DNA from: a bacterium
GTDB lineage: Bacteria > Bacillota_A > Clostridia > Lachnospirales > Lachnospiraceae
Direction: 5' to 3'
Assembly (NCBI GenBank): GCA_004562915.1
Contig: SFQZ01000011.1
Coordinates: forward strand, 1 to 54,940
DNA: 54,940 nucleotides
Part shown: piece after piece, positions 32,738-41,852 of the stretch
How the letters are laid out: the number at the start of each line of letters is the position of its first letter
How positions within the stretch are numbered: the first letter of the stretch is position 1
Made by a program: the position numbers and the translations under genes
The notes under the pieces: model-generated
The model's database searches: none
The model's input: the letters and a program-made list of their open reading frames with translations, nothing else
What the model was told of the DNA's origin: nothing

Positions 32738-35700
32738 TTAAATATGCTTTCTTCTACCCTCCTTTAAGAATTTTCTTATATACAGAAGGACAGAAGCCAG
32801 CATAAGCAGGATTCCTCCCATGATATATCTTAGCGTGCCATGACCGCCGGTCTCCGGAAGTGCAAATTCCGGGTTATCTTTAGCTTTATTTTTCACAGTG
32901 ATGGTACCGGACTGAATACCACCGTTATTCTCATAACTGGTGTCATAATTCGGTATGGTAATCTCTTCAACATAATAATAGTAGTTGACGGTATTACCAT
33001 CCTTGTCTGTACCAGTTAAAGGTAAGTCAGTGAAAGTATAATTCCAATTGTTGCTACTGTCGAGAGTGATGGTGTCCAATAAGAAACCTTCGGATACATC
33101 TGGGGCATCTTCATCACTATCGCCAATGTCAGTAGGAGCAGTAGGTTCAAAATATGAATAAGTAAATGCTCCGTTATTAGTATTATCTGTATAACCACTT
33201 ATTGTAGTATCACCACTCACCGTATAGGAATAAGTATACACAGCAGGATCGCTTCCTTCAGCAGAATCACTATTTATGGTTTCACCGTTAATATAAATTA
33301 CCGGCGTTCCCCAAGTCCTTACTGTTAGTGTAAATTTAGTCCCGGTTCTACAGATGATGGTTTTCTCCTGTTCACATGCAGAATCACTTGACCATTGAGA
33401 TTTTGTTACATTGATCGTAATATTTGCATTCACACCAGTTCCACCACTCGAACTTCCACCCTGACTTATTTTCTGATAAAGATTAACAGTAACCGAACCG
33501 TCATTATGAATCACATTATTTCCATGACTATCCTTCCACTTCTTCTCCACTGTGATTTCAGTAGTATTCTTGATATTCTCCACATACACCGTTTTAGCTT
33601 CGTTCGAAAGATCCACTGCATCACTGGGGCGATTGACTGGCAAAGTATGATCAGTATCTTCTGTACTACTAAAATAAAAATAGAATGTCTCTACCTCATC
33701 CGGTAATTTATACCCCTTAGGCGGAGCTGTCTCTGTCACTTTATATAAGGTATTCGTATCGTAGGTAAATGTCACATTTCCACTGGCATCCTTTTCCTGG
33801 CGAGTGATTTGGAACGATCCAGCGTCGTTTGTGGAATAAGTCTTAACAGGTTCTCCACCGTATTCACCGGTACTTGTATCATACTGATATACACTGAACG
33901 TAGCACCCGAAAGGCTGACATTATAGTTTCCTGCTTCCACCTTATAAAATGTGTAGCTCTTATCCGTAGTTACACCGGCAGAGTCACTGGAATGTTCCCA
34001 TTTAGTGTTACTACTGGAGCTTTCTCCCGAATGGCTTGTTCCTTCCAAAGTAGCTTTATTCTCAAATTTTAAATCAAAATAGACATTTTTCCCATCTTGC
34101 TCATCTGGTACGTTAGAGGTAATCCGATAGGAGTACTGAAGCATCAATGGTGTGCCATCCGGAATACCCGTAGCAGTGATGGTGTTGGTAGCGTTATTCT
34201 TATCCCAATCATGCTCACCAGTTTTGGCCTCGTATGTCCAGCTCCAATCATTAACAGCTTCCCCAGCTATCCATTCCCCCTGTTCCTCATTCCAAACTGC
34301 CTTATACAATTTCACACTACTCTGAATCAGAGAAGCATCTATACTGTAAGTACCAGAGAATGGCCACTGTAAATTCACCGCCTTATAATAACTCAGAATA
34401 TCTACTAAGGTCAAAGTGTCCGAATTTTCTAGTAAATTCTTCCCCTCCTTGTTGAGGATAACAGTATAATTCATAATTCTATTTGTGTTATCCCAATCAC
34501 CGGATTTATCTACAACCTTAGTTACTACCTCTTCCTTTTTGTATGTCCACTCCTGCGTCTGGCTGGAAGAGCCAATTTCTCCGCCATCCAACTCCATCTT
34601 TGCCGTATTAGTCAAGGTTTTGCTTTCTGTCTGGTTCTCCGCATCAATGACCTTACAGTTAACAGTAAGTGTAAATTCTGAACCGGTCTGAATCGAATTT
34701 CCCTCCGTCTGAGGTGCAATTTCCAAAGTGATAACCTTTTTCTCGTATGTACCTCTGACGTTATACTGATTTGTACTGTCAGTGCCGGAAATAGTCTTAC
34801 CATCCACTGTCAGTTCCATATTCAGATTGCCCCAGCCGGTGAGCTGTAAACTCTCCAAAGTCACACCTTCCGGCAAGGTATCAATCAATGTCAGCTTTTT
34901 GTTTCCTTCTCCTACTGTTGCCTTGACCTTCCAGGTTAGGGTTCCTTCATTACTGACTGTCGTCTTATCAGTATTGCCATTACCATCGGTCTTTACCACA
35001 TAAGGTTTATAGTAAGTATAATCGGCACTGGACTCCTTGCCGCCCACCTGGATGTCATTATAAAATTTATTCCAACCGTTGCTAGTCTTCGTCAAATCCA
35101 CCGTGGTAGAATAAGTGAATGTCAGCTTTGTAGCACCCTCCGGAGGAACCAGTCCCTCAGGAAAGTGAATCGTAAATAAGGTATAGGTCAGTGCTTCATA
35201 ATTTACTTCTCCCTCTCCTGCAGGATCTTTATATTCACTAATCTGTTTATATGTATAAGTATTGCCATTAGAAGCCAGGAAAGTGACCTGCTCCGGTGGT
35301 GGATTATAAGTATTGGTTCCGCCTACCGGATTTCCGTCAGCACCCGTCCATGTCAGATTAGTTGCCCAAGTAGTAATCTGGCTGCGAGTCATCCACTGGT
35401 TAGTATTAGTTCCTCCCCACTCATTCTTAGTAACATCATCCACTATGGTGGTTCCTGCAGGCAAACCACCCTTAGGAATCGTCAATGTGACCGTCCAAGG
35501 GATTGTCATGGTAGTACCATCCTCGGATATTTCAGCGGTACCGGCACTTTTTGCAACTGAACCGTCCCCGAGTACCGTAACATCCGCTGTACCGGGAATT
35601 TCTTTACCATCCAGAGTCAATTTAGCCTCGTTGTGAACGGTCTTATCATTCCACTCCTGTGGCTCGTCAGTATAGTAAGTAATTGTATACTGATTTGTAT

Positions 35701-38700
35701 TCACACCAGTATCCCCGATTGCATGAAAAGTGATACGGGTAATCTTATCATTCTCATCCACAACGACGGTGTATTCAGAGGAATCGGGAGTCTCCCCTCC
35801 GTTTTTCCAAATCGTAATGTCATTTGCAGTCAACTGACTGAACATCTCATCCGTTAACACCGCATTTGCGATATTCAACTTGCTTGCATTGACAGTGACA
35901 GTCCAACTAATCTTTTTATCCCGAGTGTTGTAACTTCCACTCTTTGTCAACTGCACCTCATCCGGTTTAACAGTGGCTTCTGAACCGATAGGTTTTCCTT
36001 CCTTTCCCTCGCCCGGTGACAGTGTTGCTCTATTAGTAACCGGACTGGTAGTACAGTCATCATTCTCATTCACTTCGGTAGAATACTTTATAGTATAACA
36101 CTGGGTATTTTTTCCATCCTCTACCTCTGCAAAAGTAATACCTGTAATTTTCTCATCAGCATCTTTTTTGAAAAAATATCCAGTAGACGGTTCAATGGTA
36201 AAATCATTCTCTGATAAGGCTGCGAACATATCGTCCGTCAAAGTAGCCCCGGCAATATCCAGTTTTCCAGAATTAACGGTAATCGTCCAGTCGATCTTAT
36301 TCGTTGCACCATTAAACTGTCCCCATTTATTCAACTGAACACCACTCACCGTTACGGATGCGGTAGCTTCTTTCTCATCACCAGTTCCATCCGGTGTAGG
36401 ATCAAAAGTCGCCTTGTTCGTTACAGTAGTGCCATCCCAGCTTTCTTCCACCGGGGTATAATAGGTGATGGTGTACTTATTCTTATTGACATCGTTCTCT
36501 ATCACATTAAAGGTGATATCGGTAATCTTATTGTTTTCGTCTTTGGTTACGGTCGCACCTTCAGTAGGATAAATCACAATATCTTTGGCTGTATCTACCA
36601 TCAGACCCAACATCTCATCAGTCAGTTTAGCTCCAGCGATATCCACTTCATTGTTGTTGACAGTAACCGTCCACTTAATGTATCCCGGCTTGTCAGAAGA
36701 CACTACACCACTCTTGGACAACGTATAGCTAAAGTCCTTATTAATAACTACCGTGGTTTCCGCTGTATCCGTGATAGTCTGCCCTTTAGTTATATCCTCA
36801 GCGCTTACAGTAACTTCATTCTTTGGCGATACGCTAGATACCGTCTGATCAGAAATAGGATAAGTATATGTAATCTTATAAACATCTCCTATAATACAAT
36901 CTGAATTGTTACTATCCTTCGTTTCCTCTGCTGACAGTTTTGGTAAACTAATTTCCAGTTTTCCATTATTATAATTGGACGTAATGTCGCTCACTTCATT
37001 CCAATTATTATTATCTGTAGGTTTCCACGTTTTATCCCAATCAGCATAGTAATAGTATGCCGTTCCTTTTTCAATTGTTACGGTAGGATCTCCCAGTGTC
37101 AGTCCATCCGGCACTGTAATGGCGTCTGTGAAGTTTATAGGATCCGGAGTTCCCTTGGTAGTACGAACATAAACCGTATAGACCAGTTTATCTCCGTCCT
37201 GCACCCAGCTGCCCGACTTACTGACATCTATGTTATAACTTTCGGTCTCGTCTTTAGGATAGGTAATCTCTTTCCCCGGAACTAAAACAATAGCATCATC
37301 CGCTCCGACAACGATTTCTCCTTTTTCGTTTATATCCTCTTTTCCAAAACTGCCCTCAAACTGGACATAACCGGTCACAGTGTCACCAGCTTCACTAATA
37401 TAATTCTCATTAAATATAACCTGAACGGAGTAAGTACCATCCGCATTTTTAATAAACTGATACGTACCCGCCATTTTATCTCTATCATAGAGATTCTGTG
37501 CACCTTTGTTCACAATATCATCTGGAACTACAATACCCTTGGGATAAGTATAAGTGTAAGCAACACCCGCTGTCGGTAGACCAGTTCCTGTATTAAACTG
37601 AAAGTCTATGCGTACTTTTGTCGTGAAAAGATCTGTGATCGGATCATATTCGGTTTCATTCCCGGAAAGCCTGGTCATCGGCAGCATATTATCATTATAT
37701 ATAGTCGATCCACCTAAGCCATCAGGATCTGTATCGCCATCCCCTTCATCATTCAGCAACATTACTGCATTTTCAATGGCTGCTTCACTTTCTGCTTCCG
37801 GATTCTCCGGCAGTTCTCCATATCCCAGTATCCGTTCGTCATTGATTTCATACGTATTGTATTCTACCTGATTGCCGGAGTTTCCTTCGATTGTTTTGAT
37901 CGTATATTCATTTACTTCCGCCACCAGTCCTACGTGATCGGATGTTCCGTTCTTCTTGATGCTGAAGAAAATAAGATCTCCCGGTTCGGGCTGATAGTCT
38001 GAAGAAGCATCGAAATACATTCCCCAGTCTGACAGAGTCTGTATCCAGTTCTGACAATTACAGTCTATGGGTACTTCATTTCTCGGAACCTCTGCGTAGT
38101 TCAGGCAGAAAGATACGAACATGGCACACCAGTCACCGTAAGAATCTCCATACCACGCACCGTAGCGGGTGTATCCTTTCATGGTGGTGCCATCTTCTTC
38201 CACTATGTAATTATCCGTACTTTCTCTATAACCCAGCTGACTCTTTGCTACAGCCAGCACATCATCCGCCCATATACCTGACAATTCTGTCGGAATTGTT
38301 CTTTCCCATATCTCTGCGGTCTCCACATCCGCATTCGGATTCGAATAACAGATTAATGTATGGGTATGTTCTTCTTTTTCGCAGGTCAGTACTTTTTTAT
38401 AACATGCATCGGTATGTACATGCGTATTGCTGCTGGTCTGCCCGGAGGTTTCTTCCTGACCGCAGGTCAGCACTTTTTTCGTCTCATAGCAGGCATTTGT
38501 ATGGGTATGGCCTTCCGATTCTTCTTTTCCACAGACATACGTTACCCTTGTCTCATAGCAAGAATCCGTATGGATATGACCTTCCGATTCTTCTTTTCCG
38601 CAGATCAGCTCTCCTGCTTCATTATAACAGCTGTCACTATGTGTATGACCTTCGCTCTCAGGAACATTACAGATCAGAACCTGCTCTGTATACTTGCATT

Positions 38701-39040
38701 CATCTGTGTGAGTATGACCTTCCGACTCTTCTTTTCCACAGATCAGGTCCTTTTCCTCTGTATAACACGCATCTGTATGTTGATGAGCGACAGTTGACTG
38801 AGCCGCCGGATTCTCCGGATAACCACAGATCAATTCTTTTGTATAACACTCTTCTCCGTGTGTATGTTCTTCATATCCGCAATATGCAGTTCTTTCCATC
38901 GTTATTGCAGGCAGGATCAGGGCATATGTAGTGCAGAAAACCACGATACATGCCAGAGCACCTACCAGCTTCTGCCAGCGCTTCCAGTGTTTTCTGCTTT
39001 TTTCATACTTTTCTCCCTGTTCTAACAGTTTCTCATTCAA
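32738..39040 (-). CDS. Giant LPETG surface protein with CHHC repeats, CHAP-like domain and isopeptide repeats (pilus tip candidate)
   Basis: 2100 residues. TTG at 39040 is chosen because AAAGGGGG lies 8 bases upstream and the signal segment (about 24-46) follows. Residues 54-231 hold eight C-x(4-13)-HxH-x3-C modules. Residues 255-420 resemble a CHAP/NlpC peptidase with Cys305 (GDWCAMF) and His369 (SDHVGL). The middle has beta repeats, including three similar units of about 120 residues with Lys and N-x-A positions typical of isopeptide domains. Cna_B domains, then LPETG at 2061 and a membrane segment follow. It is upstream of the pilin, as tip adhesins usually are. Confidence 0.87.
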   Translation of the reverse strand: MNEKLLEQGEKYEKSRKHWKRWQKLVGALACIVVFCTTYALILPAITMERTAYCGYEEHTHGEECYTKELICGYPENPAAQSTVAHQHTDACYTEEKDLICGKEESEGHTHTDECKYTEQVLICNVPESEGHTHSDSCYNEAGELICGKEESEGHIHTDSCYETRVTYVCGKEESEGHTHTNACYETKKVLTCGQEETSGQTSSNTHVHTDACYKKVLTCEKEEHTHTLICYSNPNADVETAEIWERTIPTELSGIWADDVLAVAKSQLGYRESTDNYIVEEDGTTMKGYTRYGAWYGDSYGDWCAMFVSFCLNYAEVPRNEVPIDCNCQNWIQTLSDWGMYFDASSDYQPEPGDLIFFSIKKNGTSDHVGLVAEVNEYTIKTIEGNSGNQVEYNTYEINDERILGYGELPENPEAESEAAIENAVMLLNDEGDGDTDPDGLGGSTIYNDNMLPMTRLSGNETEYDPITDLFTTKVRIDFQFNTGTGLPTAGVAYTYTYPKGIVVPDDIVNKGAQNLYDRDKMAGTYQFIKNADGTYSVQVIFNENYISEAGDTVTGYVQFEGSFGKEDINEKGEIVVGADDAIVLVPGKEITYPKDETESYNIDVSKSGSWVQDGDKLVYTVYVRTTKGTPDPINFTDAITVPDGLTLGDPTVTIEKGTAYYYYADWDKTWKPTDNNNWNEVSDITSNYNNGKLEISLPKLSAEETKDSNNSDCIIGDVYKITYTYPISDQTVSSVSPKNEVTVSAEDITKGQTITDTAETTVVINKDFSYTLSKSGVVSSDKPGYIKWTVTVNNNEVDIAGAKLTDEMLGLMVDTAKDIVIYPTEGATVTKDENNKITDITFNVIENDVNKNKYTITYYTPVEESWDGTTVTNKATFDPTPDGTGDEKEATASVTVSGVQLNKWGQFNGATNKIDWTITVNSGKLDIAGATLTDDMFAALSENDFTIEPSTGYFFKKDADEKITGITFAEVEDGKNTQCYTIKYSTEVNENDDCTTSPVTNRATLSPGEGKEGKPIGSEATVKPDEVQLTKSGSYNTRDKKISWTVTVNASKLNIANAVLTDEMFSQLTANDITIWKNGGETPDSSEYTVVVDENDKITRITFHAIGDTGVNTNQYTITYYTDEPQEWNDKTVHNEAKLTLDGKEIPGTADVTVLGDGSVAKSAGTAEISEDGTTMTIPWTVTLTIPKGGLPAGTTIVDDVTKNEWGGTNTNQWMTRSQITTWATNLTWTGADGNPVGGTNTYNPPPEQVTFLASNGNTYTYKQISEYKDPAGEGEVNYEALTYTLFTIHFPEGLVPPEGATKLTFTYSTTVDLTKTSNGWNKFYNDIQVGGKESSADYTYYKPYVVKTDGNGNTDKTTVSNEGTLTWKVKATVGEGNKKLTLIDTLPEGVTLESLQLTGWGNLNMELTVDGKTISGTDSTNQYNVRGTYEKKVITLEIAPQTEGNSIQTGSEFTLTVNCKVIDAENQTESKTLTNTAKMELDGGEIGSSSQTQEWTYKKEEVVTKVVDKSGDWDNTNRIMNYTVILNKEGKNLLENSDTLTLVDILSYYKAVNLQWPFSGTYSIDASLIQSSVKLYKAVWNEEQGEWIAGEAVNDWSWTYEAKTGEHDWDKNNATNTITATGIPDGTPLMLQYSYRITSNVPDEQDGKNVYFDLKFENKATLEGTSHSGESSSSNTKWEHSSDSAGVTTDKSYTFYKVEAGNYNVSLSGATFSVYQYDTSTGEYGGEPVKTYSTNDAGSFQITRQEKDASGNVTFTYDTNTLYKVTETAPPKGYKLPDEVETFYFYFSSTEDTDHTLPVNRPSDAVDLSNEAKTVYVENIKNTTEITVEKKWKDSHGNNVIHNDGSVTVNLYQKISQGGSSSGGTGVNANITINVTKSQWSSDSACEQEKTIICRTGTKFTLTVRTWGTPVIYINGETINSDSAEGSDPAVYTYSYTVSGDTTISGYTDNTNNGAFTYSYFEPTAPTDIGDSDEDAPDVSEGFLLDTITLDSSNNWNYTFTDLPLTGTDKDGNTVNYYYYVEEITIPNYDTSYENNGGIQSGTITVKNKAKDNPEFALPETGGHGTLRYIMGGILLMLASVLLYIRKFLKEGRRKHI

Positions 39041-39067
39041 CTGAGGTACCCCCTTTCCTCTTCCTTT

Positions 39068-39652
39068 TTATTGTATTTTCCCGATTCGGTTCAATGGCCA
39101 TATGCGAAATACCAGTTTCCCTACGATCTGTTCTTCCGCTACACAGCCCACAGCTGAGCTTCTGCTGTCCACAGATACAGAACGGTGGTCACCCATGACA
39201 AACAATCTGCCTTCCGGAACCTGATAGGGGAGCTCAATATCACATTCTCCCAGCGCTTTATCCTGAACATACGGTTCGTCCAAAAGTTCCCCGTTTACCG
39301 TTACATTGCCCTCTTCATCGATATCCACCCATTCACCGGCACGAGCAATGACACGTTTTACCAGTATTTTATTATTGTAATAAAAGGCCACCACATCATG
39401 CTTTCCAAATTCAGAGCCTTTCAATGAGATCACGATCTCACCGTCCTCCAGCGTCGGTGTCATAGAAGAGCCGTAGATCTGAAGCACCGGCAAAAGAAGC
39501 GTAGCCACAAGTACTGCGATCGCCGCAACTGTAATAAGTGCATACACCGTGCTTCGCAGAGTCTTTCCATATGCATCTTTATATCGTACCCTTTTTAGTT
39601 CACGCTCCAGCTCTTCCACGGATGGCCTGCTGATATCCTTTTTTGCTTTCAT
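39068..39652 (-). CDS. lepB: Signal peptidase I
   Basis: This enzyme cleaves signal peptides of secreted proteins at the outer membrane face. The 194-residue protein has one membrane segment (about 38-58), Ser63 in GSSMTPTL as nucleophile, Lys99 in KILVKRVIAR as general base, and the later MGDHRSVSVDSR box. The placement inside the pilus operon, 27 bp ahead of the giant adhesin, suggests a dedicated peptidase for the pilins; similar arrangements (SipA/LepB in pilus islands) are known. The short gap of 2 bp to the coiled-coil gene suggests tight coupling. Confidence 0.93.
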   Translation of the reverse strand: MKAKKDISRPSVEELERELKRVRYKDAYGKTLRSTVYALITVAAIAVLVATLLLPVLQIYGSSMTPTLEDGEIVISLKGSEFGKHDVVAFYYNNKILVKRVIARAGEWVDIDEEGNVTVNGELLDEPYVQDKALGECDIELPYQVPEGRLFVMGDHRSVSVDSRSSAVGCVAEEQIVGKLVFRIWPLNRIGKIQ

Positions 39653-39654
39653 AT

Positions 39655-40320
39655 CTAGTCTCTCTGGATCTCTCCCGATGCTGTCAAAAGTTCCCGCAAG
39701 CCTGCGTGTGCCTGATAGAACGCTTCCAGTCTCGATGATAGATCATCCCATCGTTTTTCCACATCTTCTTCTGCTTTTTTATCAAGACTCTGGCATTTTT
39801 CCAGAGATTCTTTTTCTCTTTCCTCACAGCGGATCCGGGTGCTCTCTTCCATTTCTTCACATTTTCTTCTGGTTTCCTCTTCCATCTCGTTGCACTTGAT
39901 GATCATGTTTTCCTTCATGGAATCACAGCGTTCCTTCACAGTCTGCTTCATTGCTGTACATCGATCCTGCATCTGCTGTTCTTTCATCTCACACTCCCGC
40001 TGTGTATCCTCCAGCAGCTTTTTCACATATGCTTCCGTCTCTTCTTCTTTCTTCACACAATTTACTTCTTCACGATTATATAAAAGCTGAAGATTATCCA
40101 GATACTGCTGTGCCGCTGCCTGCGCTGCATCAAAAACGCCATTCAGTTTGAAAGAAGCCTCCGCTATCGTTCCTGCGCTCTCAATCTCTATCTTTCGGTC
40201 CGCAAGCTGCGCCCGAAGCTCCTCAACCTCTTCCTTCAAACGATCGTTTTCTTTGCTCTGCTCCAGGAGCATCTCCAACAATTCTCCTCGTTTTAATCTT
40301 TGAAGCTCTTTATCTGTCAT
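39655..40320 (-). CDS. Coiled-coil protein with cysteines every 11 residues, unrecognised
   Basis: This 221-residue, highly charged, mostly helical protein has no signal peptide or membrane segment. Residues 5-45 form one coiled-coil and 85-205 a second. In the latter, Cys lie at 88, 110, 121, 132, 143, 154, 165 and 176: all intervals are 11, or 22 where one position is skipped. That is an exact hendecad register, placing every Cys on the same face. Usually the residue before Cys is Arg or Lys. I do not recognise a family; DivIVA-like scaffolds are only a loose analogy. It is the first gene of the pilus operon. Confidence 0.85.
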   Translation of the reverse strand: MTDKELQRLKRGELLEMLLEQSKENDRLKEEVEELRAQLADRKIEIESAGTIAEASFKLNGVFDAAQAAAQQYLDNLQLLYNREEVNCVKKEEETEAYVKKLLEDTQRECEMKEQQMQDRCTAMKQTVKERCDSMKENMIIKCNEMEEETRRKCEEMEESTRIRCEEREKESLEKCQSLDKKAEEDVEKRWDDLSSRLEAFYQAHAGLRELLTASGEIQRD

Positions 40321-40397
40321 ATTATCTTATATCCTCTTTCCTTCTCTATCGATGCTGTCAAAATACATTTTCACAAATTCTAGACATATTATTTTTA

Positions 40398-40425
40398 ATT
40401 ATACTACAATCATTGCATTTTTCAA
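40398..40425 (-). promoter_or_regulatory. Promoter of the pilus operon
   Basis: -35 TTGAAA (40420-40425) and -10 TATAAT (40398-40403) with a 16-base spacer, about 78 bp upstream of the coiled-coil gene start. It lies in a very AT-rich 230-bp stretch. The leader is long, so attenuation is possible. I saw no homopolymer tract suggesting phase variation. Confidence 0.6.
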
Positions 40426-40551
40426 CAAATATTCTTTCCATTATTGTATATTTTTTCATACATTACACAAACAAAACTCTGTGTTATTCAATTTTTGATA
40501 TAATTTTCACAAACAAATCGTATATTTATAAAATAAATATATAATCACCCA

Positions 40552-40591
40552 AAAGCTCCGGGAATTGCAATTTTCCAATCCCCGGAGCTTT
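40552..40591 (-). terminator. Terminator after the zinc dehydrogenase gene
   Basis: AAAGCTCCGGG pairs with CCCGGAGCTTT (40552-40562 with 40581-40591). It ends in TTTTGGG on the minus strand after the dehydrogenase stop at 40605, insulating the pilus operon promoter downstream. Confidence 0.8.
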
Positions 40592-40604
40592 CTTTTCCAC
40601 TATT

Positions 40605-41630
40605 TTATTTTTCCGGCGAAATAATATACTTACCGTTAGCCCGCATCTGAGGTTTTCCCAGTACATCTGCCAGTTTGTCAAGTCCACATACTTCATAAAC
40701 CATACTGCTTACATCCAGCCGTCCGGAATCGATCAGATCCAACGCACGCTTCTGGGTGTAAGGATTGATATAAGAAGCTTTCAAAACCAGTTCCTTCTGG
40801 AAAATCTGAAATGGTTTTACAGAGATAGTCTCATCCGGTTTGGTCAGACCGAACATCATGACGACTGCTTTATTTCCTGCAATGTCAATAGCCTGTTCTA
40901 TGGTGGACGGGCGTCCGACACACTCGATCACTGTGTTGATCCATGTCATACCGGCATCTTTCAGTACCTGCTTTACATCCTCATGGATCGGGTCAATACA
41001 GATATCCGCTCCCAGTTTTTTGCCCACTTCTCTCTTACTCTCCACAGGCTCCAGCAGTGCTACCTTGGCAGCTCCCGCCAGCTTTGCCAGCTGCATCATA
41101 AGAAGCCCGATCATACCACCGCCGATCACAACCACCTGATGTCCCGGCTGAATCTCGCACATATCCATTCCGTGGAGACAGCAGGCTACAGGTTCTGTCA
41201 TGGCACCCTGTTCAAAAGTAGTATGGTCTCCCAGTTTGTATACCTGCCTCTGATTTACCGCGCAATATTCTGCAAATCCGCCATTTACGGTAGTTCCGTA
41301 ACCAATCATATGCTCGCAATAATGAGCCACCCCGTTTCTGCAAGGCTCACAGGCTCCACAGTAGCAGTTCGGATCGATACATACCCGATCACCGACTTTG
41401 TAGTTCTTTACATTTTCTCCCACTTGTGCGATCACACCTGCAAATTCATGACCCAGAATAGTAGGCGGTGTTACTTCTGCTGCTCCTTTATCTCCCTCGT
41501 AAATATGTACATCTGTACCACATACTCCACATGCTTTCACCTGAATCAGCACATCCTCAGGTCCCACCGCTGGCATCTCATGATCTTCTATCCTCAGATC
41601 ATGTTTTCCATAAAATACTGCACTCTTCAT
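40605..41630 (-). CDS. Zinc-dependent medium-chain dehydrogenase (sorbitol/threonine DH-like)
   Basis: An NAD(P)-dependent alcohol dehydrogenase of 341 residues. The catalytic zinc site is CGVCGTD with GHEFAG; the structural zinc site is CYCGACEPC...C; the cofactor loop is VIGGGMIGL. It resembles sorbitol, L-iditol or threonine dehydrogenases; the substrate cannot be told from sequence. The ATG follows TTGGAGG. It is divergent from the ROK regulator gene (222-bp gap), so control by that regulator is possible, and a sugar or polyol substrate would fit. Confidence 0.87.
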   Translation of the reverse strand: MKSAVFYGKHDLRIEDHEMPAVGPEDVLIQVKACGVCGTDVHIYEGDKGAAEVTPPTILGHEFAGVIAQVGENVKNYKVGDRVCIDPNCYCGACEPCRNGVAHYCEHMIGYGTTVNGGFAEYCAVNQRQVYKLGDHTTFEQGAMTEPVACCLHGMDMCEIQPGHQVVVIGGGMIGLLMMQLAKLAGAAKVALLEPVESKREVGKKLGADICIDPIHEDVKQVLKDAGMTWINTVIECVGRPSTIEQAIDIAGNKAVVMMFGLTKPDETISVKPFQIFQKELVLKASYINPYTQKRALDLIDSGRLDVSSMVYEVCGLDKLADVLGKPQMRANGKYIISPEK

Positions 41631-41729
41631 TTTCTGATACCTCCAATAGTTTTATTTACCACTTATGTTTAACTTCCAATTATAAGTTGAGTATAAAACC
41701 TTTTTCGCCAAATTGCCATCGGAGATTAT

Positions 41730-41755
41730 CCTAAATTTTCATATATATTTTTAGG
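41730..41755. promoter_or_regulatory. Candidate operator in the dehydrogenase/ROK intergenic region
   Basis: CCTAAA...TTTAGG forms an imperfect 26-bp inverted repeat with an AT-rich centre. ROK repressors bind palindromes of this size, so this could be the site of the regulator encoded at 41853, but the arms match over only six bases. Low confidence. Confidence 0.3.
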
Positions 41756-41783
41756 AACATTTTACAAAAATCTCTCCTTTACA

Positions 41784-41812
41784 TTGAACTTCGCAATCTC
41801 ATGACGTAAAAT
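41784..41812 (+). promoter_or_regulatory. Promoter of the ROK regulator-lacZ unit
   Basis: -35 TTGAAC (41784-41789) and -10 TAAAAT (41807-41812) with a 17-base spacer, about 35 bp ahead of the ROK start codon. A second TATAAT-like hexamer follows at about 41819. Confidence 0.55.
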
Positions 41813-41852
41813 AAACTGATATAATAGACTGATACAAAAGTGAGGACTGTTT

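Noticed and set aside
38245..38931. CRISPR-like repeated DNA and antisense ORF of 228 codons
   Set aside because: The repeats are coding repeats of the CHHC modules in the giant adhesin; unit spacing and sequence vary and there are no constant repeats with unique spacers.
40321..40604. AT-rich 284-bp stretch as a possible small RNA or replication origin
   Set aside because: It holds only the terminator at 40552-40591 and the promoter at 40398-40425; no DnaA-box cluster or RNA-like fold was seen.
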